From Sulfurimicrobium sp964384915 (GTDB lineage: Bacteria; Pseudomonadota; Gammaproteobacteria; Burkholderiales; Sulfuricellaceae), in contig CAYLMA010000002.1 in the NCBI GenBank assembly GCA_964384915.1, forward strand, positions 62,001 to 126,000: 64,000 nt of DNA, in the 5' to 3' direction. How positions within the stretch are numbered: the stretch's first letter is position 1; every line of letters starts with the position of its first letter. The translations under genes and the position numbers were made by a program. Below are positions 43,066 through 52,228 of this stretch, in pieces. The notes beneath the pieces are model-generated. The model ran no database searches, was not told the DNA's origin, and worked only from the letters and a program-made list of their open reading frames with translations.

Positions 43066-45159
43066 ATGAAAACCAATCTTCCAATTACAAATAACGAACA
43101 GCCTTTTCCCAAAGGCAAATACCTGGTTTCCAAGACCGATCTCAAGGGTGTCATCACCTATGCCAACGAGGCATTCATTGAACTGAGCGGTTTCACCCGC
43201 GACGAGCTGATCGGCAAGAGCCATAACGTGGTGCGCCATCCTGAAATGCCGCCCCAGGCTTTCGAGGATCTCTGGTCCACGGTCAAAGCGGGGCGTCCCT
43301 GGCGTGGCTGCGTCAAGAACCGTTGCAAGAACGGCGACCATTACTGGGTGGATGCCTTCGTCGTCCCGGTACGCAAGAACGATGAGACCATCGGTTACAT
43401 GTCCGTGCGCAGCGAACCCGGCCGGGACGAGATACGTAAGGCGGAAGCGCTTTACCGGCACCTCAATGCATCAAAACGCAAACTTGATTCCAGCGGCTCC
43501 TGGCTCAAACGGCTAACCATCAAGGCCCGCCTCGGCGGCGTCATGCTCCTGATGGCGCTCATGCTGGTGGGCGGCGCCATCACCGGGGTCGGCGGGCTGT
43601 CTCTGACCCGTGATGCCATGCGGGAAATGTATGAAGACCAGCTCGCGCTTTCCAACACGGCCAACCGGGTGATGATGCTGCTGGGAGACAACCGGAGCCA
43701 GATTGCCCTGGCGCTGCAGCATTCCCCGGATAATGCGTTCGCGAAAATGCATGATCACCCCGTCGATAAACATATTGAAGCCACCCTGAAAAACCGGGAG
43801 GAAATCAACCGGCTCCTGACCGAAATGGGTACGCATCAACTCAACCCCGAACAGCAGCAGCTAAAACAGAAATTTGCCGATAGCCGCGAACGTTTCTCGA
43901 AAGAGGGGGTTAATGCAGCCCGGGAAGCACTGAAAGAAGGCCATTTCCATCAAGCCAATGAAATCCTGCTCAAAAACATCAACCCCCTTTACGATCACCT
44001 GAAGGGCGACGGGGAGGCGTTCCTTCTTGCGCTGCATGAAGACGCGAGGCAACACTTCGAGCAAGCCGACAGCCGCTACCGTACCATTCGCAATCTGAGC
44101 GTGGGGGGCACTTTATCCGCTCTGCTGATAATCCTGATTGCCGGCATTCTCCTGATCCGCTCGATCATGCATCCCATACAACGCTCGATCATGCACTTCG
44201 ACCGCATCGCCCAGGGCAACCTTACCGATGAGATCGACATTTCCGGCCGGGACGAAGCAGGACAGTTGCTTTGCTCGCTGGCCGCAATGCAGGTGCACCT
44301 CAAGGTCATGCTGGATGAAATCGTGCATGCCTCGGAAACCATCGAAGCCCACAGCGAAAAGCTCCAGACCGAAATGCAGCGCGTCGTCGAGCAGTCCGAC
44401 AGGCAGCAGGAACGCACCCAGGCGGTCGCCGCCACCATGGAGGAAACCAGCCAGTCCGTTTCGGAAGTGGCCGCTTCCGCCGGTGCCGCCGCAGACGCGG
44501 CGACCTCGGCGCAAGGCGTGGTCAGCGAAAGCAATGCCCAGATGAGCCAGAGCATGGTTGCCGCGCAGGAAGTGGTGCAGGCCGTGCAGGATTCCAGCCA
44601 CACCATGACGGAGCTGTTCCAGTCGATTCGCCGCATCGGTGAAATCACCCAGATGATCCGCGAAGTGGCCGACCAGACCAACCTGCTGGCCCTCAATGCA
44701 GCCATCGAAGCCGCCCGCGCTGGCGAGCAGGGACGCGGCTTTGCCGTTGTCGCCGATGAGGTGCGCAAGCTCGCCGAGCGCACTTCTGCCAGCACCGTGG
44801 ACATCACCGAAACCGTGCAGGCCATCCAGGCCAGCACCCAACGCGCTGTCACTTCCATGGACGAGGCCACCAGCCGGGTGAACAGAAGCACCACCCTGAT
44901 GAAGGCGACGCAGGAAAGTCTGCACAACATCACGGAGAAAAGCGCCGACGTCAACAGCATGGCCCAGCATATTGCATCGGCAGCCCAGGAACAATCCGTC
45001 GCCAGCCATGAGGTGGCGCGCAACATGGAGGCCATTTCGACCCTGGTGGAAGACAACACCCGGGCCGCTCAGTCTGCCTGGAAGGCCACCGAGGGCCTCA
45101 CCCATACCGCCCACGAGCTGCACAAGCTGGTTGAGCACTTCGAGCTGATTCGCAAATAA
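43066..45159 (+). CDS. Methyl-accepting chemotaxis protein with Aer-like PAS domain
   Basis: 697 residues. An N-terminal PAS domain (about 20-125; TDLKGVITYANEAFIELSGF, HNVVRHPEMPPQAFEDLW) is of the FAD-binding Aer type, suggesting redox or oxygen sensing. Two transmembrane helices (about 160-182 and 345-367) flank a helical periplasmic domain. HAMP and the signalling hairpin TNLLALNAAIEAARAGEQGR (about 540-560) follow. Combining Aer PAS with a periplasmic sensor is common in betaproteobacteria. No che genes are nearby. Confidence 0.92.
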   Translation: MKTNLPITNNEQPFPKGKYLVSKTDLKGVITYANEAFIELSGFTRDELIGKSHNVVRHPEMPPQAFEDLWSTVKAGRPWRGCVKNRCKNGDHYWVDAFVVPVRKNDETIGYMSVRSEPGRDEIRKAEALYRHLNASKRKLDSSGSWLKRLTIKARLGGVMLLMALMLVGGAITGVGGLSLTRDAMREMYEDQLALSNTANRVMMLLGDNRSQIALALQHSPDNAFAKMHDHPVDKHIEATLKNREEINRLLTEMGTHQLNPEQQQLKQKFADSRERFSKEGVNAAREALKEGHFHQANEILLKNINPLYDHLKGDGEAFLLALHEDARQHFEQADSRYRTIRNLSVGGTLSALLIILIAGILLIRSIMHPIQRSIMHFDRIAQGNLTDEIDISGRDEAGQLLCSLAAMQVHLKVMLDEIVHASETIEAHSEKLQTEMQRVVEQSDRQQERTQAVAATMEETSQSVSEVAASAGAAADAATSAQGVVSESNAQMSQSMVAAQEVVQAVQDSSHTMTELFQSIRRIGEITQMIREVADQTNLLALNAAIEAARAGEQGRGFAVVADEVRKLAERTSASTVDITETVQAIQASTQRAVTSMDEATSRVNRSTTLMKATQESLHNITEKSADVNSMAQHIASAAQEQSVASHEVARNMEAISTLVEDNTRAAQSAWKATEGLTHTAHELHKLVEHFELIRK

Positions 45160-45163
45160 ACCC

Positions 45164-45577
45164 ATGTTTGAAAATCCCGCTCCCGAAGCCGTTCGCGCCT
45201 TGCTGAAAAAAGCCCGCTCCATCGCTGTGGTGGGGCTGTCGCCGCAGCCGGCGCGCCCGAGCTATTTTGTGGCGCGGGCGATGCAGGGCTTCGGCTACCG
45301 CATCATTCCGGTGCGTCCGGCAGTGAGCGAGGTGCTGGGAGAAAAGGCCTACGCCACCCTGGCCGACGTCCCCGAGAAGATCGACCTGGTGGACGTGTTC
45401 CGCGCCGCCGAGCATGTGGATGCCATCGTGGACGAATGCCTGCGCCTCCACATCCCCGCCATCTGGATTCAGGAAGGCATCAGGAATGAAGCCGCGGCGC
45501 AGAAGGCCCGCGCTGCCGGCATGAGCGTGGTCATGGACCGCTGCATTTACAAGGATTATGTGGAGTTGTTCGCATGA
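45164..45577 (+). CDS. CoA-binding (YccU-like) protein
   Basis: 137 residues, Rossmann-type CoA-binding domain. RSIAVVGLSPQPARPSYFVA (about 18-37) and DLVDVFRAAEHVDAIVDECL match the family, as does IWIQEGIRNEAAA and DRCIYKDY. It binds coenzyme A; its role is unclear. The stop overlaps dapF by 4 nt. Confidence 0.88.
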   Translation: MFENPAPEAVRALLKKARSIAVVGLSPQPARPSYFVARAMQGFGYRIIPVRPAVSEVLGEKAYATLADVPEKIDLVDVFRAAEHVDAIVDECLRLHIPAIWIQEGIRNEAAAQKARAAGMSVVMDRCIYKDYVELFA

Positions 45578-46404
45578 AACTGAAATTTACCAAGATGCAC
45601 GGCCTGGGCAACGATTTCGTGGTGCTGGACGGGATTTCACAAACCATTCAGTTGAGTGGGGAGCAGTTCCGTTTTCTCGCCGACCGCCATTTTGGCGTCG
45701 GCTGCGACCAGATCCTGCTGGTGGAACGGCCTTCCTCCAGCACTGCCGATTTCCGCTACCGCATCTTCAACGCGGATGGCGGCGAGGTCGGGCAGTGCGG
45801 CAACGGCGCGCGCTGCTTCGTGCGCTTCGTGCACGACAAGGGGTTGACGCAGAAAACCGAAATCAGCGTCGAAACCGCTTCCGGCATCATTTACCCGCGC
45901 CTGGAAGCGGATGGGCAGGTGACGGTCAACATGGGCGCGCCGCGCTTCGAGCCGGCGCAGATCCCTTTTGTCGCGCCCCAGCGGGCCTTGACTTATCCCC
46001 TCCCCGTGGGCGACCAGACCATAGACATCAGCGCGCTCTCCATGGGCAACCCGCACGCGGTGCTGGTGGTACATGACGTGGATTCCGCGCCGGTCGCCGA
46101 GCAGGGGCCGCTGATCGAAAACCACCTGGCCTTCCCGGCGCGGGTCAACGCGGGCTTCATGCAGATCGTGGATCGCGGCCGCATCCGGCTCAGGGTGTTC
46201 GAGCGCGGCTCGGGCGAAACCCTGGCCTGCGGCACCGGCGCCTGCGCGGCGGCGGTCGCAGGCATCACGCGCGGCATGCTGGACAAGGAAGTCACGGTCG
46301 CCACGCGCGGCGGGGAACTGGCCATCCGCTGGGAAGGCGAGGGCCAGGCCGTGTGGATGACCGGCCCGGCGGAAACCGTATTTGAAGGCGAAATCCATCT
46401 TTAG
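45574..46404 (+). CDS. dapF: Diaminopimelate epimerase
   Basis: 276 residues. The two catalytic cysteines sit in GQCGNGARC (about 71-79) and LACGTGACAAA (about 218-228). FTKMHGLGNDFVVLDG is the canonical start. It converts LL- to meso-diaminopimelate for lysine and peptidoglycan. The order dapF-DUF484-xerC is the conserved proteobacterial cluster. Confidence 0.96.
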   Translation: MKLKFTKMHGLGNDFVVLDGISQTIQLSGEQFRFLADRHFGVGCDQILLVERPSSSTADFRYRIFNADGGEVGQCGNGARCFVRFVHDKGLTQKTEISVETASGIIYPRLEADGQVTVNMGAPRFEPAQIPFVAPQRALTYPLPVGDQTIDISALSMGNPHAVLVVHDVDSAPVAEQGPLIENHLAFPARVNAGFMQIVDRGRIRLRVFERGSGETLACGTGACAAAVAGITRGMLDKEVTVATRGGELAIRWEGEGQAVWMTGPAETVFEGEIHL

Positions 46405-46434
46405 AGCTCTTCCCTTAACCCTAGGATCAGAAAC

Positions 46435-47109
46435 ATGAATTTAAGCGCAGAAGCCATCGTCGAATTCCTCCAGGAACACCCGGATTTCTTCGAGGATAAA
46501 CCCGGCCTGCTGGAGCAGATCGCCATTCCCCATCCGCACGGCGGGCGGGCCATTTCCCTGGCCGAGCGGCAGCAGTTGCAGTTGCGCGAAAAAAACAAGC
46601 TGCTTGAATCCAAGCTGCGTGAATTGCTGCAATTCGGCGAGGAAAACGACGCCATCGGCGAGAAAGTGCACCGCTTCAGCCTTTCCCTGCTGACGGCGCG
46701 CACCATCGAATCCTTGCTGCCCACCATTACGCTCAGCCTGCGCGACGACTTCGCCGTGCCGCACGTTGCCCTGCGCATCTGGGCCCAGCCGGCGCAGCCC
46801 ACGGAACAAGCGGAATTTGGCGAAGTCAGCGCCGACCTCAAGGCTTTCGCCGACACCCTGGTCCGCCCTTACTGCGACACCCAGCCGCCCTTTGAAGTCG
46901 CCTCCTGGTTCGGCGATGCAGGCGCCTTGCTGAAATCCTTCGCCGTGGTTTCCCTGCGCAGCGAACACGCCTTCGGCCTGCTGGTGCTGGCGAGCGAGGA
47001 TGCGCAGCGTTTCTACCCGGAAATGGGCACGCTCTACCTGAAGCGCATCGGCGAACTGGTCACGGTTGCCCTCATGCCCTATATCAACGAGAGTCCGGAC
47101 GCTGCCTAG
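46435..47109 (+). CDS. DUF484 family protein
   Basis: 224 residues. The N-terminus AEAIVEFLQEHPDFFEDKPG (about 4-23) and IPHPHGGRAISLAERQQLQL are the family signature. A short coiled coil is followed by a GAF-like domain. Function is unknown, but the gene is almost always found between dapF and xerC, as here. Confidence 0.93.
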   Translation: MNLSAEAIVEFLQEHPDFFEDKPGLLEQIAIPHPHGGRAISLAERQQLQLREKNKLLESKLRELLQFGEENDAIGEKVHRFSLSLLTARTIESLLPTITLSLRDDFAVPHVALRIWAQPAQPTEQAEFGEVSADLKAFADTLVRPYCDTQPPFEVASWFGDAGALLKSFAVVSLRSEHAFGLLVLASEDAQRFYPEMGTLYLKRIGELVTVALMPYINESPDAA

Positions 47110-47113
47110 GAAC

Positions 47114-48019
47114 ATGGGGAAGGGGAGCCGCCCTGCCGCGCACGTGCTGCTGCAACCCTACCTTGCCCATCTCCGGCACGAGCGGCGCCTGTCGCCGCTG
47201 ACGTGCAAGCACTACGCGCGCGACATCGAGGCGCTACTCGGGCTGGCGGGCGAAATCCCGCTGGACCAGTTGCAAATCCACCACATCCGCCGTTTTGTCG
47301 CCCAGCTTCATGCCTCGGGCTTGGGCAGCCGCTCCCTGGCGCGCATGCTCTCGGCGTGGCGCGGATTCTTCCAATATCTGGGCCGCCAGCATGCCTTCCC
47401 GCTCAATCCCTGCGCCGGGCTGCACGCGCCGAAGGCCGCAAAAACCCTGCCCCAGGCGCTGTCACCAGAACAGGCCGCGCATTTGATGGAAGTGGAAGAA
47501 GATGGGCCGCTGGCCGCGCGCGACCGGGCCATGCTGGAATTACTCTACTCTTCCGGTCTGCGCCTGGCTGAACTGGTCGGCGCCAACCTGGAGGACATGG
47601 ATTTCGCCTCGGGCGAAATCCGCGTGACCGGCAAGGGCAGCAAGACGCGTATCGTGCCGCTGGGACGCCTCGCCATCGAAGCCATCCAGGGCTGGCTGGA
47701 CAGTCGGGCACAGTTGGTAGCGGCGGGCGAACGGGCGGTATTCGTCAGCAAGAATGGCACCCGGATCTCGCCGCGAGCGGTGCAATTGCGGCTCAAGCAA
47801 TGGGGCGTCAAGCTCGGCATCAACGCCAGTGTCCACCCCCACATGCTGCGCCACTCCTTCGCCACCCATGTGCTGCAATCCAGCGGCGATCTGCGCGCGG
47901 TGCAGGAAATGCTGGGGCACGCCAACATCTCGACCACCCAGGTGTATACCCATCTGGACTTCCAGCATCTGGCCAAGGTGTACGACGCGGCTCATCCCAG
48001 AGCCAAGAAAAAGGGTTAA
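47114..48019 (+). CDS. xerC: Tyrosine recombinase XerC
   Basis: 301 residues. Catalytic residues are visible as Arg in YSSGLRLAELVG, Lys in GKGSKTRIVPL, His-x-x-Arg in HMLRHSFATH, His in LGHANISTTQ and the nucleophile Tyr in QVYTHLDF. It resolves chromosome dimers at dif with XerD. I chose ATG 47114, with AGGA just upstream. The last 4 nt overlap the convergent methyltransferase gene. Confidence 0.95.
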   Translation: MGKGSRPAAHVLLQPYLAHLRHERRLSPLTCKHYARDIEALLGLAGEIPLDQLQIHHIRRFVAQLHASGLGSRSLARMLSAWRGFFQYLGRQHAFPLNPCAGLHAPKAAKTLPQALSPEQAAHLMEVEEDGPLAARDRAMLELLYSSGLRLAELVGANLEDMDFASGEIRVTGKGSKTRIVPLGRLAIEAIQGWLDSRAQLVAAGERAVFVSKNGTRISPRAVQLRLKQWGVKLGINASVHPHMLRHSFATHVLQSSGDLRAVQEMLGHANISTTQVYTHLDFQHLAKVYDAAHPRAKKKG

Positions 48020-48621
48020 ACGACCTTCCGCGCCACCAAATCCACCAGCGCCGACATGCCGCTGTGGCCGGGGCCTTCTTGAATTTCCATGTCGTGTTCG
48101 CGCAACTGCAAAATCTCCATGGCGCCGAAATCACGCCTTAAATCTTCCGCCGTATACAGGTTATCGATATTGGAAGGGCCGCCGGTCTTGTATTCGAGCT
48201 GTTTCGGCGTATAGCCCTGCAGCAGCAGCAAGCCGCCCGGCTTCAGCGCCTGCTGGATGGCGCGGTGCAGGGCGGGGCGTTCCTGCGGGGAGGCGAACTG
48301 GATGAAAATCGCCACGATCACGTCGAAGCGGTTTTCACCCCAATCCCAGGCGTGCACGTCCGCCAGTTCCGTGCGTAGCGGCACGCCGCGCGAAGCCGCC
48401 AGCTTGCGCGATTTCTCCAGCGCCTTGTCCGAGAAATCGATGGCCAGCACGTCCAGCCCCTGTTCCGCCAGCCACACGCCGTTGCGCCCCTCGCCATCCG
48501 CCACCGAGAGAACCGACTGGCCCGGCTGCAGCAGATGTTTCTGGGAAGCCAGAAAAGTGTTCGGCGCGGTGCCGTAGAAATATTCGGCGTCGGCAAAGCG
48601 TTCGTTCCACAGCTCTTTCAT
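48016..48621 (-). CDS. Class I SAM-dependent methyltransferase
   Basis: 201 residues. It starts WNERFADAEYFYGTAPNTFL, a form shared with tellurite-resistance/thiopurine-like methyltransferases. The SAM loop is SVADGEGRNGVWLAEQG (about 39-55) and FDVIVAIFIQFASP follows. The substrate is unknown. It ends convergent with xerC and starts 4 bp from the end of dsbC, so it may share the dsbC transcript. Confidence 0.85.
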   Translation of the reverse strand: MKELWNERFADAEYFYGTAPNTFLASQKHLLQPGQSVLSVADGEGRNGVWLAEQGLDVLAIDFSDKALEKSRKLAASRGVPLRTELADVHAWDWGENRFDVIVAIFIQFASPQERPALHRAIQQALKPGGLLLLQGYTPKQLEYKTGGPSNIDNLYTAEDLRRDFGAMEILQLREHDMEIQEGPGHSGMSALVDLVARKVV

Positions 48622-48624
48622 GAA

Positions 48625-49353
48625 TCACTTCTTGGCTGAAGTTTTTCCGGCCAGGAGCTGTTCGAGCTTGGCTGCCGGGACCATGCCGGGAACACGGCGT
48701 CCGTCGGCGAAAATGATAGTGGGCGTGCCCTGGACGCCCAGCTTCTGCCCCAACTGGACGGTTTTTGCCACCGGGTTGTCGCAACTGCCGTCATTCTTCG
48801 GCAGCGTGCCTTTCATCATCCAGTCATCCCATGCCTTGGCCTTGTCCGGCGCGCACCAGATCTGCCTGGATTTCTTGCCTGCGTCGGGATGTAATTGCTC
48901 AAGCGGCATGAGAAAATTGTAAACCGTGATGTCGGTCACATTGACCAGTTCCTGCTCGAATTTCTTGCAATAGGGGCAATCCGCATCGGAAAACACCGCG
49001 ATCTTGCGGCTGCCGTTGCCCTTCACCACCTTGATGGCGTCACCCAGCGGCAGGGTGTCGAACTTGACCGCAGTCAGTTTCTGCATGCGCTCTTCGGTCA
49101 GATTTTTCTGCGCGTCGAGGTCGAGCACCGCGCCCATGAAGACATATTTTGCCTTGTCGTCGGAGTAGATCAGTTGCGGGCCTTCCACCAGCACCTCATA
49201 GAGGCCGGCATAAGGTGTCTTGGCCACGCTTTGCACCTTGGCGCCGGGAAACTTGGCCTCGATGTTCTTCTTGATGGCTGCCTCATCGGCATGCGCGGTG
49301 GCGGCAGCGAGTCCAAACAGCAGGGGGACGGCAAAGCGGTGAAGAGAAAGCAT
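48625..49353 (-). CDS. dsbC: Thiol:disulfide interchange protein DsbC
   Basis: 242 residues with a signal peptide (MLSLHRFAVPLLFGLAAATAHA). An N-terminal dimerisation domain is followed by a thioredoxin fold with the active site DADCPYCKKFE (CPYC, about 117-120) and cis-Pro loop VQGTPTIIFADG. A periplasmic disulfide isomerase kept reduced by DsbD. I chose ATG 49353, preceded by AGGA. Confidence 0.93.
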   Translation of the reverse strand: MLSLHRFAVPLLFGLAAATAHADEAAIKKNIEAKFPGAKVQSVAKTPYAGLYEVLVEGPQLIYSDDKAKYVFMGAVLDLDAQKNLTEERMQKLTAVKFDTLPLGDAIKVVKGNGSRKIAVFSDADCPYCKKFEQELVNVTDITVYNFLMPLEQLHPDAGKKSRQIWCAPDKAKAWDDWMMKGTLPKNDGSCDNPVAKTVQLGQKLGVQGTPTIIFADGRRVPGMVPAAKLEQLLAGKTSAKK

Positions 49354-49396
49354 GATGATTCCTGAAATTGAATAAGGTAATAAAGACCGCGGGAGT

Positions 49397-50572
49397 TTAC
49401 CCGAGTTCCCCGATGGCATGGCGCATGAGCCGGTTCTTCAGGCCGCCAAGGTGGTTGGTCAGGCCCAGGCCGGTGTTGCGCAAGGTACGCAGCAGGGGAT
49501 CTGGATTATTGAATAGTTTTTGCAAGCTATCGGTGACGAGCTGCATGGCCAGGATATCTTCCTTGCGCGCGCGCTCATAGCGGCGCAGCAGGAGGTGGTC
49601 GCCGCAGTCGCGCTGCGGCTCCCTTTGCAGCAGCACCCGGGCGAGTTGCTGCGCATCCTGGAATCCCAGGTTGACGCCCTGTCCGGCGAGCGGATGCACG
49701 TTGTGCGCGGCGTCCCCGATCAGCGCCACGCGCGGCTTGACCAGCTGTTCCAGGTTGAGCAGGCGCAGGGAAAAGGCGGCGGGCGGGGTGATCAGGCGCA
49801 ATTGGCCGAGGGTGTTCCTGCCCGCTTCCTGCACGCGGCTGCAGAACTCGTCCGGCGGCAGCGCCATGAGTTCCTGCGACAGGGCATCGAAGGCCGACCA
49901 GACGATGGAGATGCGGTTGCCGGGAAGCGGCAGGTAGGCGAGGATGCCGTCTTCCCTGAACCATTGGTAAGCCGCATTGCGGTGCGGCTTTTCCGTTTCG
50001 AAATTGGCCACCACGCCATCCTGCCCGTAGGCGCGCGGCCGGGCCTCGATCCCGGCCTGGGCGCGCACCCAGGATTCGCGCCCGTCGGCGCCGACGACCA
50101 GCTTGGCGCGCAGCGTGCGGCCATCCCGCAGGCTCAGGGTGGCGGCTTCTTCGCTCACGTCCAGCGCCGCGCAGGCAGCCGGGCAGAAAATCTCCACATT
50201 CGACTGCCCCTGCAGCGCCCGCCACAGCCCATCCTGCATCAGGCGGCTCTCGGCAATGAAGGCCAGCTCCTCCACTCCGGCCTCGTAGGCGCTGAAATCC
50301 AGCCGCGCGGCAGCGTCATCGCCCCAGATGTGCATTTCATGCACCGGCGCGATGCGGCCCTGCTCCAGGCCGCCCCACACCCCGCCCTGATCGAGAAAGC
50401 GGGCATTGGCGGGGTTGATGGCATAGATACGGTTGTCCCAGCTTTCATCCTGGGGAAGGGCGGCCGGGGCGCGGCCCTCGACGAGGGCGATATGCAGCCC
50501 GCTGTCTTTCAGCGCCACGGCAAGCGAAGCGCCCACCAGGCCAGCGCCGACGATAATCACGTCAAAATCCAT
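49397..50572 (-). CDS. ubiI: UbiI/VisC-type FAD monooxygenase (ubiquinone synthesis)
   Basis: 391 residues. The FAD motif VIIVGAGLVGASLAVALKDS (about 5-24) and ALIGDAAHNVHPLAGQGVNL are characteristic of the UbiH/COQ6 family. It hydroxylates a ring carbon of the ubiquinone precursor. The start ATG and the ubiH stop share one base (TGATG). The order pepP-ubiH-ubiI matches E. coli, which is the basis for this symbol; which ring position it hydroxylates is inferred. Confidence 0.85.
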   Translation of the reverse strand: MDFDVIIVGAGLVGASLAVALKDSGLHIALVEGRAPAALPQDESWDNRIYAINPANARFLDQGGVWGGLEQGRIAPVHEMHIWGDDAAARLDFSAYEAGVEELAFIAESRLMQDGLWRALQGQSNVEIFCPAACAALDVSEEAATLSLRDGRTLRAKLVVGADGRESWVRAQAGIEARPRAYGQDGVVANFETEKPHRNAAYQWFREDGILAYLPLPGNRISIVWSAFDALSQELMALPPDEFCSRVQEAGRNTLGQLRLITPPAAFSLRLLNLEQLVKPRVALIGDAAHNVHPLAGQGVNLGFQDAQQLARVLLQREPQRDCGDHLLLRRYERARKEDILAMQLVTDSLQKLFNNPDPLLRTLRNTGLGLTNHLGGLKNRLMRHAIGELG

Positions 50573-51741
50573 CAGCCTTTAGCTCCAAAAATCATCTTGC
50601 GCGCCACGAAACGCTTCGCCGCCGGCAACAGGTCCAGCGCCGCCAAGCCCAGGCCGCGGCCCAGATTGATGCCGTGGTAGTCATTGGAAAACACCCGCAC
50701 CAGCGCATCGGTGAACAGGATGCTGCCGCTGGTGTCCGCACTGCGCCCCGCGCGATATTTGGCCAGCATGGCCGCATTGCCGATTTCCGCGCGCGGCGCG
50801 CGCATGATCGCCTCGCCCAGCTCCCAGGCATCGCGCAAGCCCAGGTTGAACCCCTGACCGGCCACCGGGTGCATGGTCTGCGCCGCGTTGCCGATCATGG
50901 CCATGCGCTGCGCCGTGACCGGGCGGGCATATTTCAGGCTCAAGGGAAAACTGGCGCGCCGCCCGGCGCTGGTGAAGGCGCCGAGACGGTCGCCGAAGCG
51001 CTCGTGGAGTTTGTCCAGGAAAGCCGGGTCATCGAGCTGGAGCAGGGCCTCGGCCTCCTCCGGCAGCGCCGTCCACACCAGGTCAAAGCCTGTCCCCGAA
51101 GGCAGCAGCGCCAGCGGCCCGTAGGGCGTGAAGCGCTCGTAGGCGGTATTGTGGTGCGGCAGCGCGGTGGTGACGTGGCAGATCACCGCCGTCTGGCCGT
51201 AATCCACCACGTGCCGCTCCACGCCACGCACCGCCCCCAGGCTGCGCCCGCCGTCGGCCAGCACCAGCAGGCTGGCGGTCACTTCGTGCTGCTGGCCGGC
51301 ATGGCTGAATTCGGCCAGCGCGAAACCCGGCGTGCTTTTCACCGCATGCACCGTGGCACCGGTCAGGTAAAACGCGCTGTTTGCCGCCAGGGCCTGATGC
51401 AGCGCCGTGTTCAAGGCAGAATAATTGACCACATGGCCGAGCGCGGGAAGGCCGCATTCCGCAGCCTGCAGCATGGCGCGCCCGAAGCCCCCGCGCTGGG
51501 AAATATGGATGGTCTCGATCGGCGAAGGCGCCTCGATGGCATTCCACACCCCCAGCCGCTGCAGCAGGATTTTTGCCCCCTGTGACAAGGCCAGGGCGCG
51601 CGGATCGGCGGGGCGGGAAAAATCGCTATTGGCTTCCAGCACCATCACTGCCAGGCCGCTGTCTTTCAGCGCCAGCGCCAGCGTGGCGCCCGCCGGCCCG
51701 CCGCCGGCGATGAGCACGTCAACATGGTTGGGAATGGTCAT
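50572..51741 (-). CDS. ubiH: UbiH-type FAD monooxygenase (ubiquinone synthesis)
   Basis: 389 residues. FAD motif DVLIAGGGPAGATLALALKD (about 8-27), DPRALALSQGAKILL and MIGNAAQTMHPVAGQGFNLG. It introduces a hydroxyl during ubiquinone synthesis. The ATG at 51741 lies inside an R2 repeat and no ribosome-binding purine tract is visible before it; the frame upstream (to 51822) is repeat sequence. Translation may depend on a leaderless or coupled start. Confidence 0.88.
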   Translation of the reverse strand: MTIPNHVDVLIAGGGPAGATLALALKDSGLAVMVLEANSDFSRPADPRALALSQGAKILLQRLGVWNAIEAPSPIETIHISQRGGFGRAMLQAAECGLPALGHVVNYSALNTALHQALAANSAFYLTGATVHAVKSTPGFALAEFSHAGQQHEVTASLLVLADGGRSLGAVRGVERHVVDYGQTAVICHVTTALPHHNTAYERFTPYGPLALLPSGTGFDLVWTALPEEAEALLQLDDPAFLDKLHERFGDRLGAFTSAGRRASFPLSLKYARPVTAQRMAMIGNAAQTMHPVAGQGFNLGLRDAWELGEAIMRAPRAEIGNAAMLAKYRAGRSADTSGSILFTDALVRVFSNDYHGINLGRGLGLAALDLLPAAKRFVARKMIFGAKG

Positions 51742-51826
51742 TGCGAGGAGGCGCCAGCCGACGAAGCAATCTGGTTTTTCTCTAGGCGCACCAAAAGCAA
51801 GATTGCTTCGCCTTGCTCGCAATGAC
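51737..51826. repeat. R2 inverted repeat, copy b
   Basis: Left arm GTCATTGCGAGGAGGC starts at 51737; right arm ending GCTCGCAATGAC ends at 51826. It lies between the end of the GIY-YIG gene and ubiH, and its left end provides the ubiH start codon. Confidence 0.9.
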
Positions 51827-51831
51827 AGGTA

Positions 51832-52119
51832 TTAAATTTCATCGTACAAATCTTTCCAGTCCGGGTTGAAACCCTTGATCAAATCCAGCTTGTCCTGCCT
51901 CGATCCGCCCTTGATCTGCTTTTCGCGGCTGATCGCCCCGTAAGCATCCTCGCCGGCCTCAAAATATACCAGCTTATGCACGCGGTAGCGTTTGGTGAAA
52001 CCTTCATGCGCATCTGTTTTATGTTCATAAACTCGGCGTTTCAGGTCATTGGTAACCCCGGTGTAAAGCACTTTGTTGTTTTGATTGGTGAGAATGTAAA
52101 CAAAGAACTGCCGCGGCAC
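51832..52119 (-). CDS. GIY-YIG nuclease-domain protein
   Basis: 95 residues. The GIY-YIG motif appears as FVYILTNQNNKVLYTGVTND with YIL...YTG, followed by the conserved arginine in LKRRVYEHKTD and the glutamate in YFEAGEDAYGAISREKQIKG. A single-domain nuclease (YhbQ/UPF0213-like) of uncertain role in DNA processing. It starts at GTG 52119, and the nearby ATG is out of frame. It interrupts the pepP-ubiH operon and is bracketed on both sides by R2 repeats. Confidence 0.88.
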   Translation of the reverse strand: MPRQFFVYILTNQNNKVLYTGVTNDLKRRVYEHKTDAHEGFTKRYRVHKLVYFEAGEDAYGAISREKQIKGGSRQDKLDLIKGFNPDWKDLYDEI

Positions 52120-52133
52120 GACACTACCATGCC

Positions 52134-52228
52134 GTCATTGCGAGGAGCAAAGCGACGAAGCAATCTCGCTGTTGCCCCATGTCGCACAAAAAGCCAGATT
52201 GCTTCGTCACTGCGTTCCTCGCAATGAC
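52134..52228. repeat. R2 inverted repeat, copy c
   Basis: Left arm GTCATTGCGAGGAGCAAAGC at 52134; right end CTCGCAATGAC at 52228. It lies between the end of pepP and the start of the GIY-YIG gene; the pepP reading frame ends inside it. Confidence 0.9.

Noticed and set aside
44113..45222. Long minus-strand frames across the chemoreceptor gene
   Set aside because: The chemoreceptor signalling domain on the plus strand is unmistakable.
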